Part shown: positions 1 to 10,602 of the stretch, piece after piece
Layout: every line of letters begins with the position of its first letter
Position numbering within the stretch: the first letter of the stretch is position 1
Source of the DNA: Vibrio sp. AND4
GTDB taxonomy: Bacteria > Pseudomonadota > Gammaproteobacteria > Enterobacterales > Vibrionaceae
Reading direction: 5' to 3'
Length of the DNA: 64,000 nt
NCBI RefSeq assembly: GCF_000171815.1
Contig: NZ_ABGR01000006.1
Location: 1-64,000, forward strand
Notes under the pieces: model-generated
The model's input: the letters and a program-made list of their open reading frames with translations, nothing else
Database searches by the model: none
What the model was told of the DNA's origin: nothing
Translations under genes and position numbers: made by a program

Positions 1-636
1 CGCGCGTGCTGTTGCTCTCGGCATAGGGTCGCCTTCTTTACAACGAACCAAATAAGCGGTGATGACAAGAGCAGACGCACTCTTGAAGATTTTTTCAGGA
101 ATATTATCTGGACAAAGTTGGTTCATTTGACCTTCGCTGATTGCAAAAGTACGTTCACCATCCTCGGTAATAAGAGCAAAACAACGACCGATTGCACCAT
201 CAACACCTTGCAGGTAGTTAAGGTCCATACGGCTAGATGTATTACACAGGTAGCGGTATCCGTAACTGCCAATTTTAATATCCTGACTCATTACCCCGAG
301 AAGCGTAGAACGATCATCAGCCAACACTGAGTAATTATGTAGTGTATTGCCGATTGTCCCTCCCGCATACTCATTCGTAATTAGGTTTTCTTCTTTTAAC
401 TGTTGGTAAAGTGCTTCCGCTGTCACATCATCGATTACCAATGAATGCCCTTTACTTAGACCATACTTTTCAATCACTTCCGTTGTCACTTTCGCTTCAA
501 TGTCAACCAGCGTTTGATCAATGCCGATGATGTGAGTGCGCGTCATCTTCTTGCTTTCTTGTGCTTGGCTCACTAATGGGTCGCGAGCGTGAACAGGAAA
601 ATAGTGCTTTGATTTACGTTGTCCGGGAAATTTCAT
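1..636 (-). CDS. gsk: Inosine-guanosine kinase, N-terminal part (gene runs off left edge)
   Basis: Phosphorylates inosine and guanosine to IMP and GMP in purine salvage. The minus-strand frame is open from an ATG at 634-636 to base 1 (212 codons) and begins MKFPGQRKSKHYFPV. It continues with DPLVSQAQESKKMTRTHIIG and a GGTIGNTLHNYS segment typical of PfkB/ribokinase-type nucleoside kinases (sugar-binding glycine motif). The usual family length is about 430 residues, so roughly the second half, with the catalytic Asp region, lies outside the window. It is preceded by a PurR-like palindrome and a TATAAT box, which fits a purine gene. Identity is recalled from the family, not searched. Confidence 0.88.
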   Translation of the reverse strand, partial: MKFPGQRKSKHYFPVHARDPLVSQAQESKKMTRTHIIGIDQTLVDIEAKVTTEVIEKYGLSKGHSLVIDDVTAEALYQQLKEENLITNEYAGGTIGNTLHNYSVLADDRSTLLGVMSQDIKIGSYGYRYLCNTSSRMDLNYLQGVDGAIGRCFALITEDGERTFAISEGQMNQLCPDNIPEKIFKSASALVITAYLVRCKEGDPMPRATARA

Positions 637-709
637 ATTGTTAGTCTGAGTGAGGGATGAAAAGGAGAGCGGATTCTATACCGCTGACAGTAAAGCAGCA
701 ATAAAAGCG

Positions 710-728
710 ATTATAGCAAACGTTTGCT
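710..728 (-). promoter_or_regulatory. PurR-type operator and -10 box upstream of gsk
   Basis: AGCAAACGTTTGCT at 715-728 is a perfect 14-bp palindrome matching the core of the PurR box (ACGCAAACGTTTGCGT). On the minus strand it runs directly into TATAAT (710-715), so a repressor bound here would sit on the promoter of gsk, whose start is at 636. No convincing -35 hexamer is seen. PurR control is an inference from the motif and the purine function of the gene. Confidence 0.7.
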
Positions 729-752
729 GCCTGCTTTTTATTTTGTTGGCTT

Positions 753-1022
753 CTATTCGCCTTCCATGAAGCTTAAATCTGGCAGTTGTTCGAGGTGTTC
801 GGTATAGCGTTTTAGATTGAACTCACCACCATTTTTCATTACGTCAAAAATCTCAATCGACATTGCACAAGCCATCATTGCAACCGCATCTTGACGCGGC
901 GTACCTGTCATCATTAGTCGCATTAGGGTCTCTTTCACTTTTATCGGGTTACCATCTTCAAGCTGATTTTCAACAATTTCAATCAACTCAGCTTCTTGCA
1001 TAAATTGGTTTTCTTCGGTCAT
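753..1022 (-). CDS. Conserved hypothetical protein, 89 aa, acidic
   Basis: Not recognised as a named family. It is a short, acidic, probably cytosolic and largely helical protein with no signal peptide, membrane segment or metal motif. It contains a methionine-rich stretch (LMRLMMTGTPRQDAVAMMAC) around residues 33-52. The ATG at 1020-1022 has AGGAAA about 6 bases upstream on the minus strand. It lies between gsk and mnmA, on the gsk strand, and may be transcribed into gsk. The position next to mnmA looks like a conserved Vibrio arrangement, so the gene is probably real, but its function is unknown. Confidence 0.7.
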   Translation of the reverse strand: MTEENQFMQEAELIEIVENQLEDGNPIKVKETLMRLMMTGTPRQDAVAMMACAMSIEIFDVMKNGGEFNLKRYTEHLEQLPDLSFMEGE

Positions 1023-1070
1023 TTGGCATTTCCTCTTGGATTTTTGCCAACTATGCCATATATACCTCCC

Positions 1071-1124
1071 TATACCAAAGTGACTTCAAGATCCCTTCTA
1101 CAGAGCGAGGTTGCTTGAGTATAT
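1071..1124. repeat. Short inverted-repeat intergenic element (truncated copy of Vibrio repeat)
   Basis: TATACCAAAGTGACTTCAAG at the left and GAGGTTGCTTGAGTATA at the right form imperfect inverted ends. The left end is nearly identical to the left end of the larger element at 12169 (TATACCCAAGTGACTTCAAG). This looks like an internally deleted member of the same family, about 54 bp long, able to fold as a hairpin between the divergent 89-aa gene and mnmA. Confidence 0.65.
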
Positions 1125-1262
1125 ACTTATCGAATTCTCATACTCGGCTCAGAGACGGTTGAATTCTAATCAAAATCGAAGTGTGATTTCGGTCTCGGAT
1201 CTGTCCCCGGTCGGTGGATTCTGGTAGAATCTGCGTCCTGTAAATTTTAGTGGTGTTTAGTA

Positions 1263-2387
1263 ATGTCTGATAACAGCCAAAAGAAAGTCATCGTCGGTAT
1301 GTCCGGCGGCGTTGATTCCTCTGTTTCTGCGTATCTTCTAAAGCAACAAGGCTATCAAGTAGAAGGCCTGTTCATGAAGAACTGGGAAGAAGATGACAAC
1401 GAGGAATATTGTACAGCAGCAGAAGATCTTGCTGATGCTCAAGCAGTATGTGACAAGCTAGGCATTCACCTACACACCATCAACTTTGCTGCGGAATACT
1501 GGGATAACGTGTTTGAGTACTTCTTAGCTGAATACAAAGCAGGCCGTACACCTAACCCAGACATTCTTTGTAACAAAGAAATCAAGTTTAAAGCATTCTT
1601 AGAGTTTGCCGATGAAGTGCTTGATGCTGATTACATTGCAATGGGTCACTACGTGCGTCGCTCTTTCCCAGAGAACGGTAAAAAGCCACAGATGCTACGT
1701 GGCCTAGACAGCAACAAAGACCAGAGTTACTTCCTATACACATTAAGCAACGAGCAAATTGCACGTAGCCTATTCCCTGTCGGTAATTTAGAGAAGCCAG
1801 AAGTACGCCGCATCGCAGAAGAGCAAGATCTGATCACGGCGAAGAAGAAAGACTCTACGGGTATTTGTTTCATCGGTGAACGCAAGTTTACCGAGTTCCT
1901 GGGTCGCTACCTTCCAGCTCAACCAGGCAACATCGAAACCCCAGAAGGTGAAGTGATTGGTCAACACCAAGGTTTGATGTATCACACATTAGGTCAGCGT
2001 AAAGGTCTGCACATCGGCGGCCGAAAAGGCGGCGGTGGTAACGAAGACCCTTGGTTCGTCGGAGAAAAAGATCTAAAGCGCAATGTGTTGATTGCAGTTC
2101 AAGGTAAAGATCACCCTCTGCTAAAATCAGAAGGGTTACTTGCATCACAACTTCACTGGGTAGATCGTGAACCAATTCGCGATGTTATGAAGTGCACAGT
2201 GAAAACTCGTTACCGTCAGGAAGATATTCCTTGTACAATCGTTCCCATCGATGATGAAAACATTAAAGTGATCTTTGATGAACCACAAATTGCCGTAACG
2301 CCTGGACAATCAGCAGTGTTCTACGAAGGCGACGTATGCCTAGGTGGCGGCATCATCGAACAACGCATTAAATATTCTCAAGCTTAG
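1263..2387 (+). CDS. mnmA: tRNA-specific 2-thiouridylase MnmA
   Basis: Catalyses 2-thiolation of the wobble uridine (s2U34) in tRNA-Lys, -Glu and -Gln, using sulfur relayed to it and ATP for adenylation. The 374-aa length is normal. The PP-loop SGGVDSS is at residues 14-20. The catalytic cysteine pair lies in PNPDILCN (about residue 103) and [12 protein letters not shown] (about residue 200). hflD starts 11 bp after the stop, and the two genes share a terminator at 3033-3063, indicating an mnmA-hflD operon as in many gammaproteobacteria. The ATG at 1263 gives the canonical N-terminus. Confidence 0.97.
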   Translation: MSDNSQKKVIVGMSGGVDSSVSAYLLKQQGYQVEGLFMKNWEEDDNEEYCTAAEDLADAQAVCDKLGIHLHTINFAAEYWDNVFEYFLAEYKAGRTPNPDILCNKEIKFKAFLEFADEVLDADYIAMGHYVRRSFPENGKKPQMLRGLDSNKDQSYFLYTLSNEQIARSLFPVGNLEKPEVRRIAEEQDLITAKKKDSTGICFIGERKFTEFLGRYLPAQPGNIETPEGEVIGQHQGLMYHTLGQRKGLHIGGRKGGGGNEDPWFVGEKDLKRNVLIAVQGKDHPLLKSEGLLASQLHWVDREPIRDVMKCTVKTRYRQEDIPCTIVPIDDENIKVIFDEPQIAVTPGQSAVFYEGDVCLGGGIIEQRIKYSQA

Positions 2388-2397
2388 GAGTCGTTAC

Positions 2398-4540
<2,143 letters not shown>

Positions 4541-4596
4541 GAGAATCGAGAATCGAGAATCGAGAATCGAGAATCGAGAATCGAGAATCGAGAATC
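4541..4596. repeat. Heptamer tandem repeat, 8 x GAGAATC
   Basis: Eight exact copies of GAGAATC begin at the first base after the purB stop codon and end before the purB terminator stem at 4609. They are perfect direct repeats of a unit that is not a multiple of three, located outside coding sequence. Copy number is probably variable between strains. Confidence 0.95.
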
Positions 4597-4608
4597 GGAT
4601 AATTTTGA

Positions 4609-4637
4609 GGGTTGACGTGAAAGCGTCAACCCTTTCT
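4609..4637 (+). terminator. Terminator of purB
   Basis: GGGTTGACG (4609-4617) pairs with CGTCAACCC (4624-4632) around a six-base loop, followed by TTTCTT. It lies 68 bp after the stop codon, beyond the heptamer array. Confidence 0.88.
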
Positions 4638-4683
4638 TCGTTTAGAGTGAAAGGGATTCTCCCTATGGAACGCTAATCTTCAG

Positions 4684-4711
4684 GATAAGGGATAAGGGAT
4701 AAGGGATAAGG
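4684..4711. repeat. Second heptamer tandem repeat, 4 x GATAAGG
   Basis: Four exact copies of GATAAGG lie in the purB / DUF3833 convergent intergenic region (4541-4833). Apart from the two arrays and the purB terminator, this region holds nothing I recognise. Confidence 0.9.
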
Positions 4712-4833
4712 CTCGGTTATAGCCATTCTAGATGCAACTGCAACACATCACATTCACCTTCCTTTCGCTAAACTTACCGCGCCTCAATCTCGACTCCTAA
4801 AGCGAAGCGCTCCCGCATCTCGTTTCTTTATTT

Positions 4834-5370
4834 CTATTGCTTCTGAAAAAACAGTGTAATCGTCCCTACCTCGACCCCAAACTTCTTGATTTTGGTAAGG
4901 TTAAACAGGTGCATCTCGTCTTGACGGTAAAGCCAGTCATCAAATGACACCTTGATGGTTGAATCATCCATTTTTAACTCAAAGTCGTACTGCCATTGCA
5001 ACGCATTTCCTCTTTCTCTACCCGTAGCGACTCCGACAATGTCATCCGCTTTACCTCGATAAGTGCCATCTTCGAGCCTGGTAATAACCCATGTACGCTG
5101 ATCGAGTTCACCATCATCAAAAACAAAGTCTTCCACCAAAGTTAGCTCATTACCTTTTACCGTGCCAACAATGTCAACTTGAAAGCGTCGAGTTTGTTTC
5201 TCGGTGTAATCCTGTACCATGCCCCATGCCTTAACATCACCCTTAAAGTAGCCAAAAAGATCAAATGAAGGCGTTGCCGATTGATAATTATCAATATCAG
5301 CAGAGCAAGCGCTGAGCAAAGTTGCCGCTGCAAGCAGTGATACCCTAAGAATACGTTTTACTATTTTCAC
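4834..5370 (-). CDS. DUF3833 family lipoprotein
   Basis: A 178-aa protein with an N-terminal lipoprotein signal: a basic start, a hydrophobic stretch, and a lipobox LLSAC with Cys at about residue 22, predicting outer-membrane or periplasmic anchoring. The rest is beta-rich with repeated W and D/E motifs and matches the DUF3833 proteins found at the end of this operon type. Its start overlaps the stop of the upstream gene (ATGA at 5367-5370), so it is translationally coupled and is the last gene of the eight-gene lipid operon. Biochemical role unknown; a periplasmic carrier or binding role is only a guess. Confidence 0.8.
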   Translation of the reverse strand: MKIVKRILRVSLLAAATLLSACSADIDNYQSATPSFDLFGYFKGDVKAWGMVQDYTEKQTRRFQVDIVGTVKGNELTLVEDFVFDDGELDQRTWVITRLEDGTYRGKADDIVGVATGRERGNALQWQYDFELKMDDSTIKVSFDDWLYRQDEMHLFNLTKIKKFGVEVGTITLFFQKQ

Positions 5371-6002
5371 TGCCTTACCTGCCCTATTAGTTTTGCACGA
5401 AGTTTAGGAAATTCTGTTTGTGGTGATAGCCATATGGAAAGAAACGCATCATTGAGTCGTTCGTCCTTCACATGTCCAACGATTTTTTGCGTCTCATTAC
5501 TTATACCAGCTTGGCTGTAAATGAGTTGCCCGTTTTTACCATCAGTAAGGTAGGTGAGCTCATCCCCTTTTTTAATATCGGGGAACATGGTATCTAGCTC
5601 AGAGATCCATTGCTGGCGATAAGGCTCAGTGAAACCGAGCTTTTGCCACTGCTCATCTGTCACCTCTAGCAGTTGCTTTTTGCTGATATCACGTTGATAG
5701 TTGATTTCCAAAGCAAACGGGTGGGGAGAAACGTCAGCGGTAACCAGATACCGCCCTTCAGGTGCTTTAAGGCGCGATTTGTAAATATCAAAAATAAACC
5801 AAGTGAGTTGGGCTTCGCCGACCGTTTGCCATTGCTGCCAGTTGCTTGTGATTATTGTCCTGTTCGTGGTCATTGTCTGACTTGAACCCACCACATTTTG
5901 AGCTTGCAAAGGCATCGCACAAATCCCGAACACTACCATCACACCGTTTATCAGCATATTGCCAGTCAGCTTACGTTTCCAACTTCTCTTCAAGCTTTTC
6001 AT
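5367..6002 (-). CDS. Chalcone isomerase-like periplasmic protein
   Basis: A 211-aa exported protein with a signal peptide ending near PLQAQ (about residue 35). It then has a chalcone-isomerase-fold type body (WQTVGEAQLTWFIFDIYKS, later LEINYQRDISKKQLLEVT) as in the bacterial chalcone_3 family. Bacterial members are not known to act on flavonoids; related folds bind fatty acids, which suits a lipid operon. The start at 6002 overlaps the upstream gene by 32 bp. A later ATG at residue 16 would also leave a good signal peptide. Family assignment is by recalled resemblance. Confidence 0.72.
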   Translation of the reverse strand: MKSLKRSWKRKLTGNMLINGVMVVFGICAMPLQAQNVVGSSQTMTTNRTIITSNWQQWQTVGEAQLTWFIFDIYKSRLKAPEGRYLVTADVSPHPFALEINYQRDISKKQLLEVTDEQWQKLGFTEPYRQQWISELDTMFPDIKKGDELTYLTDGKNGQLIYSQAGISNETQKIVGHVKDERLNDAFLSIWLSPQTEFPKLRAKLIGQVRQ

Positions 6003-6474
6003 TTCCGTACACCTTGAGTATCAAGAGCATCATTACGCACCATTCGACGAATAAGATCGCGAATGTAGTAACAACGCTAAATCCAAATTCAACGGCATGG
6101 AGTTTGTAGCCAGCAAAGTAGCTCGCGGTTCCTCCAATACCGCCTACTATTGATACGTAGGTTTTTGGGAAGCGGTACAAAATTGACTTGAGTTGATAGG
6201 CGTACCAAGCAAATAAAACCCATAAACAAACAAGCCATACCGGCAACCATAACGTTGGAAATACAAAGATAGAAAATAGCGTGTTGAGGGTATCTAATGC
6301 CAAGCCAAAGAATACTATGACAATGATGCACTTGAGAGCTTGAGCTTCAACCCTCCAGCAGTACACAAGGGTGAGTGACGTGAGCACTAAGGTTAGCCAC
6401 TGCCACTGATAGGTGCCAAGCACTGCGGCAAACCAACAAAGTTGGAACCATGTCGAAGATAGAAACACTTTCAT
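5971..6474 (-). CDS. DUF2878 integral membrane protein
   Basis: A 167-aa, very hydrophobic protein with about five membrane-spanning helices and few charged residues outside the loops, as in DUF2878 proteins encoded beside Cfa-like methyltransferases. It starts 6 bp after the cfa-like gene and overlaps the next gene. No catalytic motif is visible. It probably resides in the inner membrane as part of the same lipid-modification pathway. Confidence 0.75.
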   Translation of the reverse strand: MKVFLSSTWFQLCWFAAVLGTYQWQWLTLVLTSLTLVYCWRVEAQALKCIIVIVFFGLALDTLNTLFSIFVFPTLWLPVWLVCLWVLFAWYAYQLKSILYRFPKTYVSIVGGIGGTASYFAGYKLHAVEFGFSVVTTFAILFVEWCVMMLLILKVYGNEKLEEKLET

Positions 6475-6480
6475 TGAAAA

Positions 6481-7737
6481 CTACGAACGCTGAAACGTCA
6501 TATGAACAGCACTGATAGTGCGAGCCAAAAATCCACCTTCACAGTAGCTCAGGTAGTAACGCCACATACGAACAAAACGATCATCGTAGCCGAACGAGCG
6601 CACTTCACTTTCTGCTTGGTTAAAACGATGATGCCATTCATTTAGCGTTTTAGCGTAATCCAATCCGATATCAAATAAATCTCGCGTTACCAAATCGCTA
6701 TACTTGGTTGTTGCTTGAGTAAGCGAAGTGACCGAAGGTAAAAAACCTCCCGGGAAGATATACTTCTGAATAAAATCGACGTTGTTACTGTAGTAGTCAT
6801 AACGCTGATCAGCAATGGTAATGGCCTGAATCGCCATCAAGCCACCTGACTTCAACAACGACTCACATACTCTAATGTACGAAGGCAGAAATTGTTTGCC
6901 CACCGCTTCGATCATCTCAATAGAGACCAGTTTGTCGTACGTCCCGGTTAGATTACGATAGTCCTCTTTAAGCAAAGTCACCTTGCCCTCCAAGCCACGT
7001 TCTTTTATTTTTCGTTCTGCGTAAGCATGTTGCTCTTCTGAAATCGTGGTCGTGGTAACGTGGCAACCGTAACGATCAGCCATGTAGATCGCCATTGCAC
7101 CCCAGCCAGTACCGATTTCGATAACGCGATCGCTGGGCTTGAGTTCTAGTTGCTGACAAAGACGCTCCATTTTGTTGATTTGTGCCTGCTCTAATGAGTC
7201 GTCCTTTTTGTTGTACAATGCCGAAGAATACAGCATGTTGGTGTCAAGAAACGCTTGGTACAGATTGTTACCCAGATCGTAGTGCGCATGAATGTTCTTA
7301 CGGGAATTTTCCTGCGAATTGCGGTTACTCCAATGGCTTACTTTATAAAGTAACCTCGTTAGCCAACTTCCCTGCTCTTCGAGTTTATCCAATGCACGCA
7401 TGTTGAGCGCCATCAGCTTCATTAATGCTGTAAGATCTGGGCTATCCCACCAAGCGTCCATGTAAGCTTCGCCAGCGGCAATACTGCCACCTTGCAAAAT
7501 ACGAGAGTAAAAACCAGGGTGTTTGACCTCAATTGTCGCTGCAACAGGTTCGCCATTATATTCGCCATTCGGCGTGGAAAATCTCTCACTGCGCTCTGTC
7601 GTTTCTGTCTTGTAGCTCTCAATAATCGTTAAGCAGCCAATCTCCATCTTCTGCAGACATTGAAAAAGAACACCACGAGCCGCTTTTTGCGTTGTCGTTA
7701 ATTCACGTGGCATTGCCATAGAAGTTGTGTTCAACAT
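6481..7737 (-). CDS. Cyclopropane-fatty-acyl-phospholipid synthase-like methyltransferase
   Basis: A 418-aa SAM-dependent methyltransferase of the CFA synthase family, which adds a methyl(ene) group from SAM to double bonds of phospholipid acyl chains at the membrane surface. The SAM motif VIEIGTGWGAMA is near residue 205. The downstream TTTTISEEQHAYAERKI and YFFPGG-like segment (QKYIFPGGFLPS) are typical of the family. The N-terminal lipid-binding region is present. In this operon context it could be the equivalent of Rhodobacter UfaM (furan fatty acid precursor methylase) rather than housekeeping Cfa. The substrate is not decidable from sequence. The start overlaps the DUF1365 gene by 7 bp. 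Confidence 0.9.
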   Translation of the reverse strand: MLNTTSMAMPRELTTTQKAARGVLFQCLQKMEIGCLTIIESYKTETTERSERFSTPNGEYNGEPVAATIEVKHPGFYSRILQGGSIAAGEAYMDAWWDSPDLTALMKLMALNMRALDKLEEQGSWLTRLLYKVSHWSNRNSQENSRKNIHAHYDLGNNLYQAFLDTNMLYSSALYNKKDDSLEQAQINKMERLCQQLELKPSDRVIEIGTGWGAMAIYMADRYGCHVTTTTISEEQHAYAERKIKERGLEGKVTLLKEDYRNLTGTYDKLVSIEMIEAVGKQFLPSYIRVCESLLKSGGLMAIQAITIADQRYDYYSNNVDFIQKYIFPGGFLPSVTSLTQATTKYSDLVTRDLFDIGLDYAKTLNEWHHRFNQAESEVRSFGYDDRFVRMWRYYLSYCEGGFLARTISAVHMTFQRS

Positions 7738-8573
7738 GCAGAGTTCTCCTTGTGCTTCTTGTTCTTTTCGTCTTTACTCACGTGCTCTGCTCCCTTTGCT
7801 TTTGGCTGAGTGTATTTGGGGTGTAAGTAAAAAGGTGCGCCCTTAATCCAAAGTTTTAGAGCATGCCAATAAATACCAACCATGGTTTTTACCGTTTGAA
7901 TTGGTGTAACGATCAAGCACTTCACTAATGTACGACTTGTAAATGGATGCGCTTTCATCACCATCGTGGCATCGAAATGTTTTTCGATTTTGTGACATTC
8001 AAGGTGAATATTTAACTTGTCTGTCAGAGGCTTAAGCTTCCATTGGTAACGTTGGTCAATCGGATTGAAAGGTGACACATGAAATGCTTTGTCTTGCTCC
8101 CAACCAAAATTTTCATCCTGTTCATTTGCCGCTATCGCGTAATAATGGCGTTCGTTCCAAGGGGTATTGCTCACCTCTGCAAGTAGGTACTTCCAATCCC
8201 CCTCTTTATTATAAACGTAGTAGAAATTGACCGGACTGAAGTAGAGACCCAGGTAACGCAGGTGGCAGACGGCCATCACTTTTCCGCTCAAACGCACGCC
8301 AGTCAAGGCTTCCAATTTATCTTGAACGGCGGATTTAATGCACCCTGTCACACCGATGTAATCGCTACGCTTAAAGCGAGCCCAATGCCACCAGCGCGAA
8401 CCAAAGCCCCAGACAGTTTTCTCCAGAACCTCAAGTTCATCGACATCAATGGATGGCATGAAAAGAGAATAGTGCAACTCATGCCTTACGGGTGTGAATC
8501 GGCGGTGGCGAACATTACCTATAAACAGCCGACTGTTTATCTGGCCACCCATATCAGGCCGCGCCTTGTTCAA
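7731..8573 (-). CDS. DUF1365 domain protein
   Basis: A 280-aa protein with the DUF1365 hallmarks HRRFTPVRHELHYSLFM near residue 24 and the central LGLYFSPVNFYYVY. No signal peptide is visible. The family is almost always encoded between an FAD-dependent amine-oxidase-like protein and a Cfa-like enzyme, as here. The biochemical role is unknown and assumed to be in fatty-acid modification. It overlaps the upstream gene by 20 bp and the downstream gene by 7 bp. Confidence 0.9.
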   Translation of the reverse strand: MNKARPDMGGQINSRLFIGNVRHRRFTPVRHELHYSLFMPSIDVDELEVLEKTVWGFGSRWWHWARFKRSDYIGVTGCIKSAVQDKLEALTGVRLSGKVMAVCHLRYLGLYFSPVNFYYVYNKEGDWKYLLAEVSNTPWNERHYYAIAANEQDENFGWEQDKAFHVSPFNPIDQRYQWKLKPLTDKLNIHLECHKIEKHFDATMVMKAHPFTSRTLVKCLIVTPIQTVKTMVGIYWHALKLWIKGAPFYLHPKYTQPKAKGAEHVSKDEKNKKHKENSAC

Positions 8574-9864
8574 GAGAGACTGAGGTTTGCTCGCGATACT
8601 TTTGTTCTAGCCCTTGAACAACATCAATAGCGCTACGAACGCCATCTTCATGGAAACCGTTATACCAATAAGCACCACAGAACCATGTACTTCGCTCACC
8701 TTGCACTTCGTCTTTTCGTTGCTGCGCTGCAATAGACTCCGTGGTAAAGACGGGATGATGATAAGTGAATGAACGTAAGATCTTGTTTGGGTTGATTTGC
8801 TCCGTACTGTTCAACGTCACGCAGAAAGTATGTTCAGACTGAACGTGCTGCAAGATGTTCATATTATAAGTCAAAGAAGGTAGACGCTGCTGCTCGTCTT
8901 TACTGCCCTCTAGCCGATAATTCCACGCTGCCCATGCCGCTTTGCGTTTTGGCAACAATCCAATATCCGTGTGCAACACGACTTCATTCGCCTGATACTC
9001 CATATCACCTAAAATGGATTGCTCTGTTACGCTTATGTCGCCAAGAATTCGCATTGCTTGGTCACTGTGACAAGCAAAAATCACATCATCAAACCAATTT
9101 GTCTCCCCGTGGACTTGAACACCAACCCCACTCTCTGTGCGTATGACTTTGTCTACCGGGCTGTTAAGGCGGATATTATCGGCAAAGCCCTTGGTCAATG
9201 GTTCAATATAAGAGCGCGAACCACCTTTAATCACATACCACTGTGGACGATTGGTGATGTCCAACAGGCCGTGATTGAGGAAGAACCTCAAAAAGAACAT
9301 TAATGGGAACGCGCGCATGTCTGCCAATGTCGACGACCAGATCGCCGCTCCCATTGGCAATATGTAGTTATCGGTAAAAAACGTGCTGAAGTTATGCTCA
9401 TCAAGAAACTCACCCAGCGTCTGTGAATCCGCCGAACTCTGCTTGGCGAAGCGCTTTGCAAGTTTATTAAAGCGAAGGATCTCTAATATAAACCGATAGA
9501 ACTTCGGATTTACCCAGTTTCGTTTTTGAGCAAATAACGTTGAAACCGTATGGCCGTTGTACTCTAAGCCGTTACCGTCGTTCCTGACACTAAAGCTCAT
9601 TTGAGTTGGCACACCTTCAACACCAATCTCGTTCATCAATTTAATGAAGTTGGGATAAGTGCGATCGTTGTATACGATAAAGCCAGTATCAATCGCATGC
9701 ATTTTCACGTTTAAGCAAACGTCGACCGTCGCCGTATGCCCGCCAATGTAATCGTTCGCTTCGAACAACGTTACGTCATGTTCTTTATGCAAGTAATAGC
9801 CGCAAGTGAGACCAGAAATCCCGGAACCAACGATGGCGATTTTCTTTTTTCTTGCAATGTTCAT
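8554..9864 (-). CDS. FAD/NAD(P)-binding oxidoreductase (amine oxidase / desaturase-like)
   Basis: A 436-aa flavoprotein. The N-terminal dinucleotide-binding fingerprint IAIVGSGISGLTCGYYL (residues 9-25) is followed by LFEANDYIGGHTAT, the FAD-binding continuation of the amine oxidase / phytoene desaturase superfamily. Near the C-terminus FCGAYWYNGFHEDGVRSA resembles the second FAD contact. It is likely cytosolic or membrane-associated. Conserved linkage to DUF1365 and the Cfa-like enzyme suggests oxidation of a modified acyl chain. The actual reaction is unknown. Confidence 0.88.
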   Translation of the reverse strand: MNIARKKKIAIVGSGISGLTCGYYLHKEHDVTLFEANDYIGGHTATVDVCLNVKMHAIDTGFIVYNDRTYPNFIKLMNEIGVEGVPTQMSFSVRNDGNGLEYNGHTVSTLFAQKRNWVNPKFYRFILEILRFNKLAKRFAKQSSADSQTLGEFLDEHNFSTFFTDNYILPMGAAIWSSTLADMRAFPLMFFLRFFLNHGLLDITNRPQWYVIKGGSRSYIEPLTKGFADNIRLNSPVDKVIRTESGVGVQVHGETNWFDDVIFACHSDQAMRILGDISVTEQSILGDMEYQANEVVLHTDIGLLPKRKAAWAAWNYRLEGSKDEQQRLPSLTYNMNILQHVQSEHTFCVTLNSTEQINPNKILRSFTYHHPVFTTESIAAQQRKDEVQGERSTWFCGAYWYNGFHEDGVRSAIDVVQGLEQKYREQTSVSLEQGAA

Positions 9865-9876
9865 GCTTCTTCCTTC

Positions 9877-10602
9877 TTATGAAATGAGTTTAGCGGTTAG
9901 CCGAGCTTGCCAACTGTAGGGAAGTAGCGAGATAAAACGCAAAATGCCTGTAAATCTCGCGGGGAAATAGATATAGCTTTTGTCTGCATCCAACTGTTTT
10001 CGGATTGCAGCAGAGGCCTGCTTAACCGAGACAATCATCGGCATATCAAACGTATTTTTGTCGGTAAGAGGTGTTTCTACAAAGCCTGGATAAACGGTTA
10101 CGACCTTGATTCCTTTCTTTTTCAAATCGACCGCTAAAGTGCGTGCGAAATAACTCACTGCCGCTTTGGAGGCACCATAGGCCTCGGCTCGAGGCAGCGC
10201 AATTTCCGATGCAATTGACCCAACAATAACCACCCGATGGCTTGCTACAAAGTGTTGTTGACAAGCTTCAACGCAATTGGCGACTCCAACCACGTTAACA
10301 TTCATGACACGCGCCATAAGTTTAGCGTCAACTAAACCATCATTCATGTATTCACAATCGCCAGCGTTGAAAATCCAGGTGTCAGGAACAAATGGCAGTG
10401 CCTTCAAGATTTGGAGGGTCTCATCGTAATTGGTCACATCAAAGCGTAAAGTTGAAACATTGCTAGAGAGAGAGCCAAGTTCCGATAAAACAGTCTCATT
10501 GCGCCCGCATGCAATGACTTTCCAATCTGCATTTACATAATCCAACACCAGCTGACGGCCAATACCCGATGTTGCGCCAGTCACGAGTACAGAGCCAGTC
10601 AT
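9877..10602 (-). CDS. Short-chain dehydrogenase/reductase
   Basis: A 241-aa SDR enzyme: cofactor motif TGATSGIGRQL near residue 8, NAGD near residue 80, catalytic Tyr/Lys in YGASKAA about residues 142-148, and PGFVETPLT after it. The reaction is NAD(P)-dependent oxidoreduction of an unknown substrate. The ATG at 10602 overlaps the stop of the NTF2-like gene by 4 bp. It is the second gene of the lipid operon. Confidence 0.92.
   Translation of the reverse strand: MTGSVLVTGATSGIGRQLVLDYVNADWKVIACGRNETVLSELGSLSSNVSTLRFDVTNYDETLQILKALPFVPDTWIFNAGDCEYMNDGLVDAKLMARVMNVNVVGVANCVEACQQHFVASHRVVIVGSIASEIALPRAEAYGASKAAVSYFARTLAVDLKKKGIKVVTVYPGFVETPLTDKNTFDMPMIVSVKQASAAIRKQLDADKSYIYFPARFTGILRFISLLPYSWQARLTAKLIS

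Noticed and set aside
2344..2397. N-terminal extension of hflD to ATG 2344
   Set aside because: Lies inside the end of mnmA; GTG at 2398 has the ribosome site and the family start.
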